Source of the DNA: a virus
DNA: 32,817 nucleotides
Virus record (IMG/VR): IMGVR_UViG_3300046167_000560
Span: 1 to 32,817 of that record
Direction: 5' to 3' (one strand)
In this document: piece by piece, positions 18,273-25,596 of the stretch
Numbering within the stretch: position 1 is the first letter of the stretch
Layout of the letters: the number at the start of each line of letters is the position of its first letter
Program-made: the position numbers and the translations under genes
Notes under the pieces: model-generated
The model's database searches: none
Seen by the model: only the letters and a program-made list of their open reading frames with translations
What the model was told of the DNA's origin: nothing

Positions 18273-20414
18273 ATGGCAAATATAAAATTTTCAGAATTTA
18301 CTGAGGCAACTGCAATAGGAGACATAGCTTTTGTTGTAGGATATGATGGATCAACTAATAAAAGAATACTAGCAACCGATCTACTGGGGGATTATCTTCC
18401 CTTAGCTGGAGGCGCAATGACTGGTGATACACTCCACGGAGATAACGTAAAAAGCCGGTACAACGGCATGCAAATTTTTAATAATGGAACTGACAACTTT
18501 CTTCATTGCATAACTGGTAATCTTGAGTTTAGAAATTTTGAAAACGGAAAAGATATTACCTTTTTTGCAAATTACAATAATTCTGTTAAGGAATTTATGA
18601 GAATTGACGCTAGCGCGAATAGAATCCTCATTAAAGAAGATACAAATTTTATAGGAGGAACCAAAGCTTTGTTTAATGATAACCTTCGAATTTATAGTTC
18701 TGGCAATGACTCTTATATTAGAGAAAGCGACCTTAATGGCGTTTTATACATTCAGGCAGGAGCTGACTTAAAGCTTCAGAGCGTTTCAAATCCCGCTGAA
18801 GATTATATAGTTTGCAATCAAGATTCTTCAGTAGAATTATATTACGACAACGTTAAAAAACTTGAAACTACTAGTACTGGGGTAAATATAACCGGTGAAG
18901 TAAGAGTTACAGGAGCATATTACGACTCGAGTAATTCGGCTGGAACTGATGGGCAAGTCTTAAGCTCTACAGGAACTGGCACTACTACTGCTTGGGTAGA
19001 CGCAGGTGGTGGTGGTGGTGCTACTGAATTAAACGATTTAACAGATTGTTTCGTTGGCTCAACCTCAGACGCAGGGTCATCGTTAGTAAACGTGCCTGCT
19101 GGAGGTGTAGGCGGACGTAGTACCATAATAGGAAAAAACGCGGGGAATGCTTCTACGTCATCATTAATAGACGCGATTATTATAGGGAATCGGGCAGGCT
19201 ATAATCAAGCAGGAACTTTTGGGGCTACATTTATTGGTTCATACGCTGGGTATAATCAAACAAGTACTTCTGCTTTTGCTAATATCTTTATTGGTGAAAA
19301 AGCAGGATATGGGGCAGCTAATTCTACATCAAGAAATAATGTTGGAATAGGAAAAGATACCTTATTAGCTATAACAAGTGGTCAAAAAAATATAACTATG
19401 GGTTATAGAACTATGCGTTTTCTTACAACAGGCGGTTCAAATATAGGTATTGGGGTTGAAGCAGGCGAGGGTATTACTACTTCGTACAATAATGTTTGTA
19501 TTGGACAAGAAACCTTAGAAAACAGTAATAGTAGTAGTTGTGTTGCTATTGGGCATCAAGCTATGGACACATCTTCCGCTGTCGGTGGTTTCTGCGTAGC
19601 TGTAGGCTATCAAGCAGGAAGAAACTTTGTTACACAACAGGGGCTAATCGCTATGGGGTATCAAGCATCTTATTCTCATACATCAGGTGCTGATTGTGTC
19701 ACTATAGGTCGATCTGCGGGATATAGTAATACTACGGGGCAACACAGGGCAATTCTAGGAGCTTTTGCAGCACAATATAATACAGGTAGCGGAAATACAG
19801 CAATGGGTTATAATGCTTTAAAGGGACCATCCAGTGGAACTGTAAACGGAGGTTATAATGTTGCTATTGGCCGTAATGCCATGGATGTATTAACTACGGG
19901 TAGTTTTAATACTGCTATAGGTAACGATTCAGCGGAAAATCTTCAAAGTGGATTTTTTAACACGTATTTAGGTAGGGATTCTGGTACTGGGCATGTAAAT
20001 GGAACTAATTGCACTTTTGTAGGAAACGATTCCGCTCCAAGTACCTCCGGCGCAAGTAATGAAATAGTATTAGGTAATGCTTCTATTTCTGCTTTAAGAT
20101 GTCAAGTAACATCAATTACAGCACTTTCAGACAGAAGAGATAAAACAAAAATAGAAGACTCTAATTATGGTTTAAATGTAATAGATAGACTTAAACCGGT
20201 TACTTTTGATTGGAATACAAGAGATGGTGCTAAAGTAGGCGTTAAAGATTTAGGATTTATAGCACAAGATTTACAAGAAGTAGATGATGAAAATTTAAAA
20301 TTGGTATATGATACAAACCCAGAAAAGTTAGAAGCATCTTATGGTAGATTAATACCAGTTTTAGTTAAAGCAATACAAGAATTAAAAGCAGAAATAGAAA
20401 TATTAAAATCTTAA
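18273..20414 (+). CDS. Tail fibre/spike with YadA-head-like repeats and C-terminal S74 chaperone
   Basis: 713 residues. The N-terminal 40 (ANIKFSEFTEATAIGDIAFV) form an anchor with layout similar to the two fibres before. Residues about 45-240 are a strand-rich shaft with a domain ending AWVDAGGGGG. From about 275 to 610 come repeats of the N-x-A-I-G-x-x-A kind, a trimeric beta-roll. The final 95 residues are a peptidase S74 intramolecular chaperone: LSDRRDKTKIEDS with the expected self-cleavage before Ser619, then RLKPVTFDWN and LGFIAQDLQEV, ending in a coiled coil (VKAIQELKAEIEIL). Such chaperones drive trimer folding and are then cut off. A receptor-binding role is likely. Confidence 0.88.
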   Translation: MANIKFSEFTEATAIGDIAFVVGYDGSTNKRILATDLLGDYLPLAGGAMTGDTLHGDNVKSRYNGMQIFNNGTDNFLHCITGNLEFRNFENGKDITFFANYNNSVKEFMRIDASANRILIKEDTNFIGGTKALFNDNLRIYSSGNDSYIRESDLNGVLYIQAGADLKLQSVSNPAEDYIVCNQDSSVELYYDNVKKLETTSTGVNITGEVRVTGAYYDSSNSAGTDGQVLSSTGTGTTTAWVDAGGGGGATELNDLTDCFVGSTSDAGSSLVNVPAGGVGGRSTIIGKNAGNASTSSLIDAIIIGNRAGYNQAGTFGATFIGSYAGYNQTSTSAFANIFIGEKAGYGAANSTSRNNVGIGKDTLLAITSGQKNITMGYRTMRFLTTGGSNIGIGVEAGEGITTSYNNVCIGQETLENSNSSSCVAIGHQAMDTSSAVGGFCVAVGYQAGRNFVTQQGLIAMGYQASYSHTSGADCVTIGRSAGYSNTTGQHRAILGAFAAQYNTGSGNTAMGYNALKGPSSGTVNGGYNVAIGRNAMDVLTTGSFNTAIGNDSAENLQSGFFNTYLGRDSGTGHVNGTNCTFVGNDSAPSTSGASNEIVLGNASISALRCQVTSITALSDRRDKTKIEDSNYGLNVIDRLKPVTFDWNTRDGAKVGVKDLGFIAQDLQEVDDENLKLVYDTNPEKLEASYGRLIPVLVKAIQELKAEIEILKS

Positions 20415-20416
20415 AT

Positions 20417-20671
20417 ATGAAACGTAATACAGTAACAGAAGAAAAAGGATACAATGAAAGTGACATATTAAATATACAAACTCAATTGCCCACTCAGTTA
20501 CAAGAAATTTCTGATGTTGCTTTTGAGAGTAAGGTGTATTTAGAAATTCAAGAACATTTTTTGTTTGTTTTAGCAAATGATTTTTACAAAGATGAATTAA
20601 CAGCTGAACAAATAACTGAAATGGAAAGTTACTTACCTGAAAATTATCAGGAAATATTTTACACGGACTAG
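20417..20671 (+). CDS. Small acidic protein after the S74 fibre, function unknown
   Basis: 84 residues, acidic and helical (ESDILNIQTQLPTQLQEISD; YLEIQEHFLFVLANDFYKDE). Starts two bases after the fibre stop, so it is probably translated with it; fibre-assembly chaperone is possible but unproven. It ends 18 bases before the groEL promoter. Confidence 0.6.
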   Translation: MKRNTVTEEKGYNESDILNIQTQLPTQLQEISDVAFESKVYLEIQEHFLFVLANDFYKDELTAEQITEMESYLPENYQEIFYTD

Positions 20672-20689
20672 TTATATAAGCTACTAAAC

Positions 20690-20722
20690 TGTAGCTTTAT
20701 AAAATTACGCGTAATTATATAA
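20690..20722 (+). promoter_or_regulatory. Second-class promoter (GTAGCTTT type) before groEL-groES
   Basis: TGTAGCTTT, twelve bases, CGTAATTATATA, 15 bases before the groEL start. The first box also forms the right arm of a hairpin AAGCTAC-TAAACT-GTAGCTT (20678-20697), which might end the fibre transcript; the following bases (TATAAAA) are a poor terminator tail. Confidence 0.7.
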
Positions 20723-20736
20723 TAAAATCTAATTTA

Positions 20737-22272
20737 ATGAATCAAATAGTAAAAGAATTTCACTTCGGAACTGAGGGGAAAGAAAAGCTGTTTAAAGGTA
20801 TTGATACTTTGGCAGGAGCCGTAGCTTCTACATTAGGGGCAGGTGGAGAAACAGTAATTTTTGAAGATAATGCTGGAGTACCTGTAATAACAAAAGACGG
20901 TGTAACAGTTGCTAACTTGTGTATCATGGAAGATCCTGTAGAGAATATGGGTGCATCTATGGTTAAGCAAGCAGCACAAAGAACAGTGCAAGATGCAGGA
21001 GACGGGACAACTACCGCTACGGTATTAACACATTCTTTATTGCATGCTTTAGTTGACAACAAAGATATAAACAAAAGAGAAGTAGCAGAAGCTATAAATA
21101 CAGTAGTAGATAAGGTTACTAAGTATTTAGATAAGGTAAGTAAAGTGGTTGACGATTCAATGATTGAAGAAGTGGCCACTATATCTACTAATAATGACGT
21201 TGAGCTAGGTAAGTTGATTGCTGATGCTTATAGAGCAGTTGATTTGACAGGTATAGTTATGATGGAAACATCAAAGACTGGTGAAACAGGTCTAGAGGTT
21301 GTTGAGGGAGTTCAGTATGACAAAGGATTTATCAATAACCATTTTGTAAACAATCAAACAAATAATTCTTGCGAACAAGAAAACCCTTTAATACTTCTGA
21401 TCGATTCTCAAGTAGATACAGTAAGACAAATACAAACTGTACTCGAGCACGTTATAAAAAACAAAAGATCATTCCTAATCATAGGGGACGTCGACCCGAA
21501 AGTGGCAGCGACTTTAGCTATGAACAAGAATAAGGGTAATATTGATATTAACATCGTTCCAGCACCTACACATGGTGTAAATAGAAAAGAGATGTTTGAT
21601 GATTTAGCATTATTAACAGGTGCAACAGTTATAAGTGAAAACTTAGGAGACGATTTAGATTTAATTGATCTTGATCATTTAGGCACTTGCACAAAAGCTA
21701 CTTCGACATTTGCGGATACAGTTATACAAATTAATAACGATGCCGCCGAACGAGTTACAGAAATCGTAAGAAACTTAAAAGAAAAGCTAAGTAACGAAAC
21801 AAATCCTAACAGAGTAGTTAAGATTGAAAAAAGACTAGCTATATTATCCGCTAAGGTTGCAATAGTGCAAGTTGGCGGTAATTCAGATATAGAATTAAAA
21901 GAAAAAAGAGATCGTGTAGAAGATGCAATATGTGCAACCAAAGCAGCGATTAAAGAAGGTGTTGTTGCAGGTGGAGGTGTTGCATTAGCTCAAGCTACTG
22001 TAAAGATTAAAACTAAGACACAAGCCGAAAGAATTGTTATGGAAGCGCTTATTGCTCCTTACAGAATTATATTACAGAATGCAGGGCTATTAGTTGATAT
22101 TGTAGATCGTAAAGATTGGGGTATTGATGCAAGAACAGGTAAAGCAGTAAATATGTTTAAAGCTGGTATTATAGATCCAGTGCTTGTTACAAAGTCAGCA
22201 TTAAGAAATGCAGCGTCAGTGGCTTCAACTATATTGTCTACTAACTGCATAATGTCTAATCTAAGAGCGTAA
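20737..22272 (+). CDS. groEL: Phage-encoded GroEL chaperonin
   Basis: 511 residues, alignable with bacterial GroEL along its length. ATP-site blocks are kept: VITKDGVTV (Asp52 equivalent), DAGDGTTTATVL (Asp87 equivalent) and RVEDAICAT (Asp398 equivalent), then EGVVAGGGVAL. Differences: the LGPKG phosphate loop reads LGAGG; the apical motif GFGDRR reads THGVNR; and the GGM-rich tail is missing, the protein ending CIMSNLRA. E. coli GroEL has 548 residues. The ring ATPase would encapsulate substrates with the GroES encoded one base later. It has its own promoter, separate from the fibre genes. Likely clients are phage capsid or fibre proteins. Confidence 0.95.
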   Translation: MNQIVKEFHFGTEGKEKLFKGIDTLAGAVASTLGAGGETVIFEDNAGVPVITKDGVTVANLCIMEDPVENMGASMVKQAAQRTVQDAGDGTTTATVLTHSLLHALVDNKDINKREVAEAINTVVDKVTKYLDKVSKVVDDSMIEEVATISTNNDVELGKLIADAYRAVDLTGIVMMETSKTGETGLEVVEGVQYDKGFINNHFVNNQTNNSCEQENPLILLIDSQVDTVRQIQTVLEHVIKNKRSFLIIGDVDPKVAATLAMNKNKGNIDINIVPAPTHGVNRKEMFDDLALLTGATVISENLGDDLDLIDLDHLGTCTKATSTFADTVIQINNDAAERVTEIVRNLKEKLSNETNPNRVVKIEKRLAILSAKVAIVQVGGNSDIELKEKRDRVEDAICATKAAIKEGVVAGGGVALAQATVKIKTKTQAERIVMEALIAPYRIILQNAGLLVDIVDRKDWGIDARTGKAVNMFKAGIIDPVLVTKSALRNAASVASTILSTNCIMSNLRA

Positions 22273-22273
22273 T

Positions 22274-22534
22274 ATGAAAGCAATAGGATATAACATATTA
22301 ATCAATAAAGAAAAAGAAGGTATTAAAGCTACTAAAGGCGGCCTGTTACTTTCAGAGAGTCAAAGGCAAGATATAAGATACGTTAAAGCAAAGATACAAT
22401 CAGTTGGTGATCTTTGTGCAGGTTTAAACGCAGGAGATGAAGTTTATTACGATAGGCACGCAGGTCACAGGATAGAAGTTGACGGTGATGATTATCAAGT
22501 TATCAAGATGCAAGATGTAGTATTTGTTTTATGA
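22274..22534 (+). CDS. groES: Phage-encoded GroES co-chaperonin
   Basis: 86 residues. AIGYNILINKEKEG opens like the GroES start, the mobile loop is KATKGGLLLSESQR (the GG-hydrophobic triplet that docks on GroEL), and the roof and end follow as AGDEVYYDRHAG and YQVIKMQDVVFVL. It starts one base after the groEL stop, so it is translated with it. Its stop overlaps the next start (ATGA). Confidence 0.92.
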   Translation: MKAIGYNILINKEKEGIKATKGGLLLSESQRQDIRYVKAKIQSVGDLCAGLNAGDEVYYDRHAGHRIEVDGDDYQVIKMQDVVFVL

Positions 22535-22977
22535 GAAAACTAACCGGGCAAGATTTAAGAGAGCTAGGTTTACTAAAACATTACAGAGTTGTACGCAGAT
22601 GGGCTTGCAAAAATAATGATCTTACTAGTTCAGATATTGAACTACTTATTTATTTTGATTGTATAGGAGAGTTTAAACGAACAGATTTTGAAGAAGGTAC
22701 GCTAACATATAGTTGGGACAATCGGAGATGGAATAAGCTAGTTAAAAACGGTTGGGTGAAGATCTGGCGTAAAGCAAATAATGGAGATAAACAGTATAGT
22801 TTATATAAAATTAGTCATAAAGCAAATTGTTTGATACAACAAATGTATCGTATAATGCTTGGAGAAGAAGACATTCCAATGTCTATTAGACGTAACAAAG
22901 TAATGAAAAAAGAATCATACTCAGACAAATTAGATGCTAGAGCTATGAAATTAGTTAATAAAGATAAAACAAGATAA
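22531..22977 (+). CDS. Winged-helix-like phage protein, function unknown
   Basis: 148 residues. Layout: RWACKNNDLTSSDIELLIYF (helices), then FDCIGEFKRTDFEEG, then NRRWNKLVKNGWVKIWRKAN with a wing-like strand pair ending YSLYKISHKA. This order suits a winged helix-turn-helix DNA-binding domain, as in MarR-type proteins. The C-terminus is basic. Possibly a transcription regulator of the late genes; translational overlap with groES. Confidence 0.58.
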   Translation: MRKLTGQDLRELGLLKHYRVVRRWACKNNDLTSSDIELLIYFDCIGEFKRTDFEEGTLTYSWDNRRWNKLVKNGWVKIWRKANNGDKQYSLYKISHKANCLIQQMYRIMLGEEDIPMSIRRNKVMKKESYSDKLDARAMKLVNKDKTR

Positions 22978-22979
22978 TT

Positions 22980-23567
22980 ATGAGTTGGGCAATGGCAGCC
23001 GGAGCAGGCATAGCGGGTAAATTAGCTAGAAAATCCCAGACAGGATATCAAGATTCAAGTACCAATAACGCGGTAGGACCGGCAATTCCTCAGGCAATGC
23101 AAAATTTTATGGGTGTAGGAATGCAGCGTCTTAATGATAAAATAATGGCAGATCGTCAAACCCAAGCACAACGAGCAGCCGCTAACGCAGGAACCGCTTC
23201 GGGCAATAGCATTGCGGGAGCAGTAGCCGGAGTTGGGGGAGTAGGTATAATGGGTAATACAAATAGAGGTTACGCGCGATCTACAGGGGGTAGCCAATAC
23301 ATGCCAGGTATGGAACAAAGAACTGCTATTGGAATGAATGGATCAAGAGGTTTTAGAAGAAGACAAGAGGTTCAAGCGACTCCTGAAAAAGTATATGAAA
23401 CACAAGAATTTGCGGGTAGCGATTTTCAAAGCCAAACAGGCTACGCTACACCACCACCCCCAGGTTTTGAACACAATATGACACCGGCTCATGCAGCTCA
23501 AAGAGCGATGGGTATAGCTAGGGGATGGGATAAAGAAAAAGCTGCTGCGCAAGGAGTAGTTATATAA
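22980..23567 (+). CDS. Probable virion protein with low-complexity, Gly/Ala/Gln-rich sequence
   Basis: 195 residues. An N-terminal Ala/Gly-rich region (WAMAAGAGIAGKLARKSQTG), a Gly/Ala-rich middle, a FRRRQEVQATPEKVYETQEF segment and the end AAQRAMGIARGWDKEKAAAQ. Two bases follow the preceding stop. Such composition is common in internal or neck proteins of podophage-like virions, but no family is identified. Confidence 0.55.
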   Translation: MSWAMAAGAGIAGKLARKSQTGYQDSSTNNAVGPAIPQAMQNFMGVGMQRLNDKIMADRQTQAQRAAANAGTASGNSIAGAVAGVGGVGIMGNTNRGYARSTGGSQYMPGMEQRTAIGMNGSRGFRRRQEVQATPEKVYETQEFAGSDFQSQTGYATPPPPGFEHNMTPAHAAQRAMGIARGWDKEKAAAQGVVI

Positions 23568-23583
23568 TAATAAAATAATAGAT

Positions 23584-23757
23584 ATGAAAAACGGAAACAC
23601 AGGAGCATCAGCATTATGGGACGGGCCATTAAATATGGAAGGTAGACCAACCGCTAAAGGCAATTCGCGTAATCACATGGAAATATCAAAAGCTCATTGC
23701 GGCTGCGGTATGGAACCAGGTAAACCTATTACTCAGTGTGCTAAAGAGGGTTATTAA
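23584..23757 (+). CDS. 57-residue small protein
   Basis: ATG at 23584 to TAA at 23757. MKNGNTGASALWDGPLNMEG, then RPTAKGNSRNHMEISKAHCG and CGMEPGKPITQCAKEGY. Three cysteines near the C-terminus (HCGCGM..QC) could bind metal. Its stop overlaps the M15 peptidase start as TAATG. Confidence 0.55.
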   Translation: MKNGNTGASALWDGPLNMEGRPTAKGNSRNHMEISKAHCGCGMEPGKPITQCAKEGY

Positions 23758-24143
23758 TGAAGTTAACCAATAACTTTAATAAATCAGAATTTGAATGTAA
23801 ATGCGGTTGTGAGATGCCTGCCGATGTACTTATAGAAGTAACTAAGCTAGCTAGTCAATTACAATATATTAGGGATTTTGTAAGAAAGCCTATTAAATTA
23901 ACAAACGCATACAGATGTCCTGAGCACAATAAAGAGGTTGGTGGGGTTTCAAACTCTCAGCATATTTTAGGTAAAGCTGCTGATATTCAAATAAACGATT
24001 TAGATCCATCTGAGGTTTACAAAACCATAGATAACTTAACTGAGCACGGACATATATTACAAGGAGGTCTCGGCAAGTATAACACATTTACTCACTACGA
24101 TATAAGAAAGACTAGAGCCCGTTGGGATAAAACATTAGAATGA
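23757..24143 (+). CDS. M15 peptidase, probable endolysin (D-Ala-D-Ala type)
   Basis: 128 residues. Two cysteines in FECKCGCEMP, then a YRCPEHNKEVGGVSNSQHIL region and the metal-binding pattern S-x-H-x-x-G-x-A-x-D as SQHILGKAADIQ, plus the second site THYDIRKTRARW. This is a short Peptidase_M15_3-type metallopeptidase, which cuts peptide cross-links in peptidoglycan. It stands upstream of the holin gene with only small basic genes between, making a lysis cassette. No signal peptide, in keeping with holin-dependent release. Confidence 0.85.
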   Translation: MKLTNNFNKSEFECKCGCEMPADVLIEVTKLASQLQYIRDFVRKPIKLTNAYRCPEHNKEVGGVSNSQHILGKAADIQINDLDPSEVYKTIDNLTEHGHILQGGLGKYNTFTHYDIRKTRARWDKTLE

Positions 24144-24274
24144 TGGCTACAAAAAAATTTAAAGTACATAAGATGTACAAAGGTAAAGTTATAAAAACAG
24201 CTAAAACTATGGCTCAACATAACGCACTAAAAAAACAGGGGTACACGCATACTAAACCTAAAAAGAAAAAGTAA
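24143..24274 (+). CDS. 43-residue lysine-rich protein
   Basis: ATG at 24143 (or in frame at 24140), TAA at 24272-24274. MATKKFKVHKMYKGKVIKTA, then KTMAQHNALKKQGYTHTKPK and a lysine tail. Both ends overlap neighbouring genes by a base or so. First member of a run of lysine-rich mini-proteins. Confidence 0.6.
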   Translation: MATKKFKVHKMYKGKVIKTAKTMAQHNALKKQGYTHTKPKKKK

Positions 24275-24588
24275 TGGCAGTTAAGAAAAAAGCAGCACCT
24301 AAGAAAAGAGGTAAGGCACCTTCGCGTAAGAAATCAAAAGGAAACTACGCAAAAGTAAAAAAGGGAAAGGGTACAGGTAAGAAAGCCGGTGGAGGAATGA
24401 CCGCCAAAGGAGTTGCCAAGTACCGCAAAGATAATCCCGGTAGTAAATTAAAAACTGCAGTGACTACACCCCCTTCAAAATTAAAAAAAGGCAGTAAAGC
24501 TGCTAAGAGACGTAAATCATTTTGTGCAAGATCTAAAGGTTGGTCATCAGAAAGAGGATTAGCTGCGCGAAGAAAATGGAATTGTTAG
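24274..24588 (+). CDS. Lysine-rich conserved phage protein (SFCARSKGW type)
   Basis: 104 residues. The first 40 are lysine runs with proline and glycine; then MTAKGVAKYRKDNPGSKLKT, AVTTPPSKLKKGSKAAKRRK and SFCARSKGW, ending ARRKWNC. The latter half is a recognisable conserved pattern in marine phage proteins of unknown function (DUF6321-like; family name from memory). Highly basic, likely to bind nucleic acid or the virion interior. Confidence 0.68.
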   Translation: MAVKKKAAPKKRGKAPSRKKSKGNYAKVKKGKGTGKKAGGGMTAKGVAKYRKDNPGSKLKTAVTTPPSKLKKGSKAAKRRKSFCARSKGWSSERGLAARRKWNC

Positions 24589-24589
24589 A

Positions 24590-24718
24590 ATGGGAAGTAA
24601 AAAGAAAACAAATAAAGACGCTTGTTATTACAAAATAAAGGGTAGCTATAAGGTATTTCCTTCTGCTTACGCAAGTGGGGCTATTGCAAAGTGTCGTAAG
24701 AAAAGAGGCAAGAAGTAA
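24590..24718 (+). CDS. 42-residue basic protein
   Basis: ATG at 24590 to TAA at 24716-24718. MGSKKKTNKDACYYKIKGSY, then KVFPSAYASGAIAKCRKKRG. The Y-K-V-F-P-S-A-Y-A-S-G-A-I-A-K-C block is a conserved phage mini-protein pattern with two cysteines. Stop overlaps the next start as TAATG. Confidence 0.6.
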   Translation: MGSKKKTNKDACYYKIKGSYKVFPSAYASGAIAKCRKKRGKK

Positions 24719-24975
24719 TGGCTGTTCGTAAAACAAAAAAAGGTGCTTCATTAAAAAGATGGTTTAAAGAAAAATGGACTGACGAAAAAGGTAATGTTTG
24801 CGGTTCTACTAAAAACAAAAAAACCAAAAAGTGCAGGCCTTCTAAAAGAGTGAGTTCAAAAACTCCAAAAACCTGGAAAGAAATGTCTCCGGCTGAAAAG
24901 AAAAAAGCTGTAGCGGAAAAGAAAAGAACAGGCATGGGTAAAAGAACTTCGTCTCTAAAAAGAAAAAAGAAATGA
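24718..24975 (+). CDS. Lysine-rich conserved phage protein (LKRWFKEKW type)
   Basis: 85 residues. KGASLKRWFKEKWTDEKGNV, a C-G-S-T and C-R-P-S-K-R cysteine pair, then KTPKTWKEMSPAEKKKAVAE and a lysine tail. The first half fits a small widespread phage/virus family (DUF5872-like; name from memory). Function unknown. It overlaps the holin start by four bases. Confidence 0.65.
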   Translation: MAVRKTKKGASLKRWFKEKWTDEKGNVCGSTKNKKTKKCRPSKRVSSKTPKTWKEMSPAEKKKAVAEKKRTGMGKRTSSLKRKKK

Positions 24976-25463
24976 GTAAGAATCCAAATGCTAAAAAAAA
25001 CGGAGGTGAAGGAACGGCTGTAGGAAAAGCATTAAGATTCTTAGCCGCTCAAGGAAAAAAGTTTGCACCAGAACTGCTAGATATGGCAGGATCATTAACT
25101 GGTGTTGAAGCATTAAGTAAATTAGGAGACGCAATTAAAGGCGATCCTGGATTATCTGAATTAGATAAAAGAATATTACTCGCTGAGCTGGAAACAGATG
25201 CAGTAAGAGAACAAGAGATAACTAAACGTTGGGAAGCAGATTTGCATTCAGATAGTTGGTTATCAAAAAACGTACGACCATTAACATTGTCATTTTTATT
25301 AGTAAGTATGTTTCTGTTCGTTATATTAGATAGCACTTCATCAATACCGTTTAACATAGATCCGGAATGGATCGATCTTCTTAAAGCACTTATGATAACC
25401 GCTGTTGGTGGTTACTTTGTTGTGAGATCAGGAGAAAAAATAACAAACAAATTAAAAAAATAA
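24972..25463 (+). CDS. Holin, GTA-holin 3TM type
   Basis: 163 residues. A helix-rich N-terminal half of about 95 residues leads to the family signature: an E-x-x-x-x-x-W-x-A-D-x-x-S-D-S-W-L-S-K-N-V-R-P region (residues about 80-102). Then come transmembrane segments LTLSFLLVSMFLFVILDS and DLLKALMITAVGGYFVV. These holins form the inner-membrane lesion that lets the endolysin out. The lysis gene pair is M15 peptidase plus this holin, separated by four basic genes. Its last codons lie inside a 35-bp direct repeat. Confidence 0.87.
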   Translation: MSKNPNAKKNGGEGTAVGKALRFLAAQGKKFAPELLDMAGSLTGVEALSKLGDAIKGDPGLSELDKRILLAELETDAVREQEITKRWEADLHSDSWLSKNVRPLTLSFLLVSMFLFVILDSTSSIPFNIDPEWIDLLKALMITAVGGYFVVRSGEKITNKLKK

Positions 25464-25469
25464 TTATGG
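25435..25469 (+). repeat. 35-bp direct repeat, first copy (end of the holin gene)
   Basis: An A-run, then TAACAAACAA, then a T, then TAAAAAAATAATTATGG. The second copy at 25562-25596 differs at one base by eye (T against C). This copy holds the last holin codons, the holin stop, and the ATG of the 34-residue gene. Confidence 0.8.
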
Positions 25470-25570
25470 GATACAAAAGCACCAACAAAAAAGTTACTGC
25501 TAAAACAAAAGCTCGAACCGCGACTAGAAATAAGCAAACATATACTCCAGGTAAAAGATCTAAAAAATAA
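25466..25570 (+). CDS. 34-residue lysine/threonine-rich protein between direct repeats
   Basis: ATG at 25466 to TAA at 25568-25570. MGYKSTNKKVTAKTKARTAT, then RNKQTYTPGKRSKK. Highly basic, another member of the mini-protein run. The gene is bounded on both sides by the 35-bp repeat, each copy ending in an ATGG start, so recombination could add or remove it neatly. Confidence 0.5.
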   Translation: MGYKSTNKKVTAKTKARTATRNKQTYTPGKRSKK

Positions 25571-25596
25571 CAAACAAACTAAAAAAATAATTATGG
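25562..25596 (+). repeat. 35-bp direct repeat, second copy (spacer before the next gene)
   Basis: Same sequence as at 25435-25469 but with C in place of one T. Here the first TAA ends the 34-residue gene and the final ATGG starts the 258-residue gene. Confidence 0.8.

Noticed and set aside
20678-20700. Terminator after the S74 fibre operon
   Set aside because: A 7-bp hairpin exists, but its right arm is the conserved first box of the groEL promoter and the bases after it are TATAAAA, not a T-run. Left as a note in the promoter entry.
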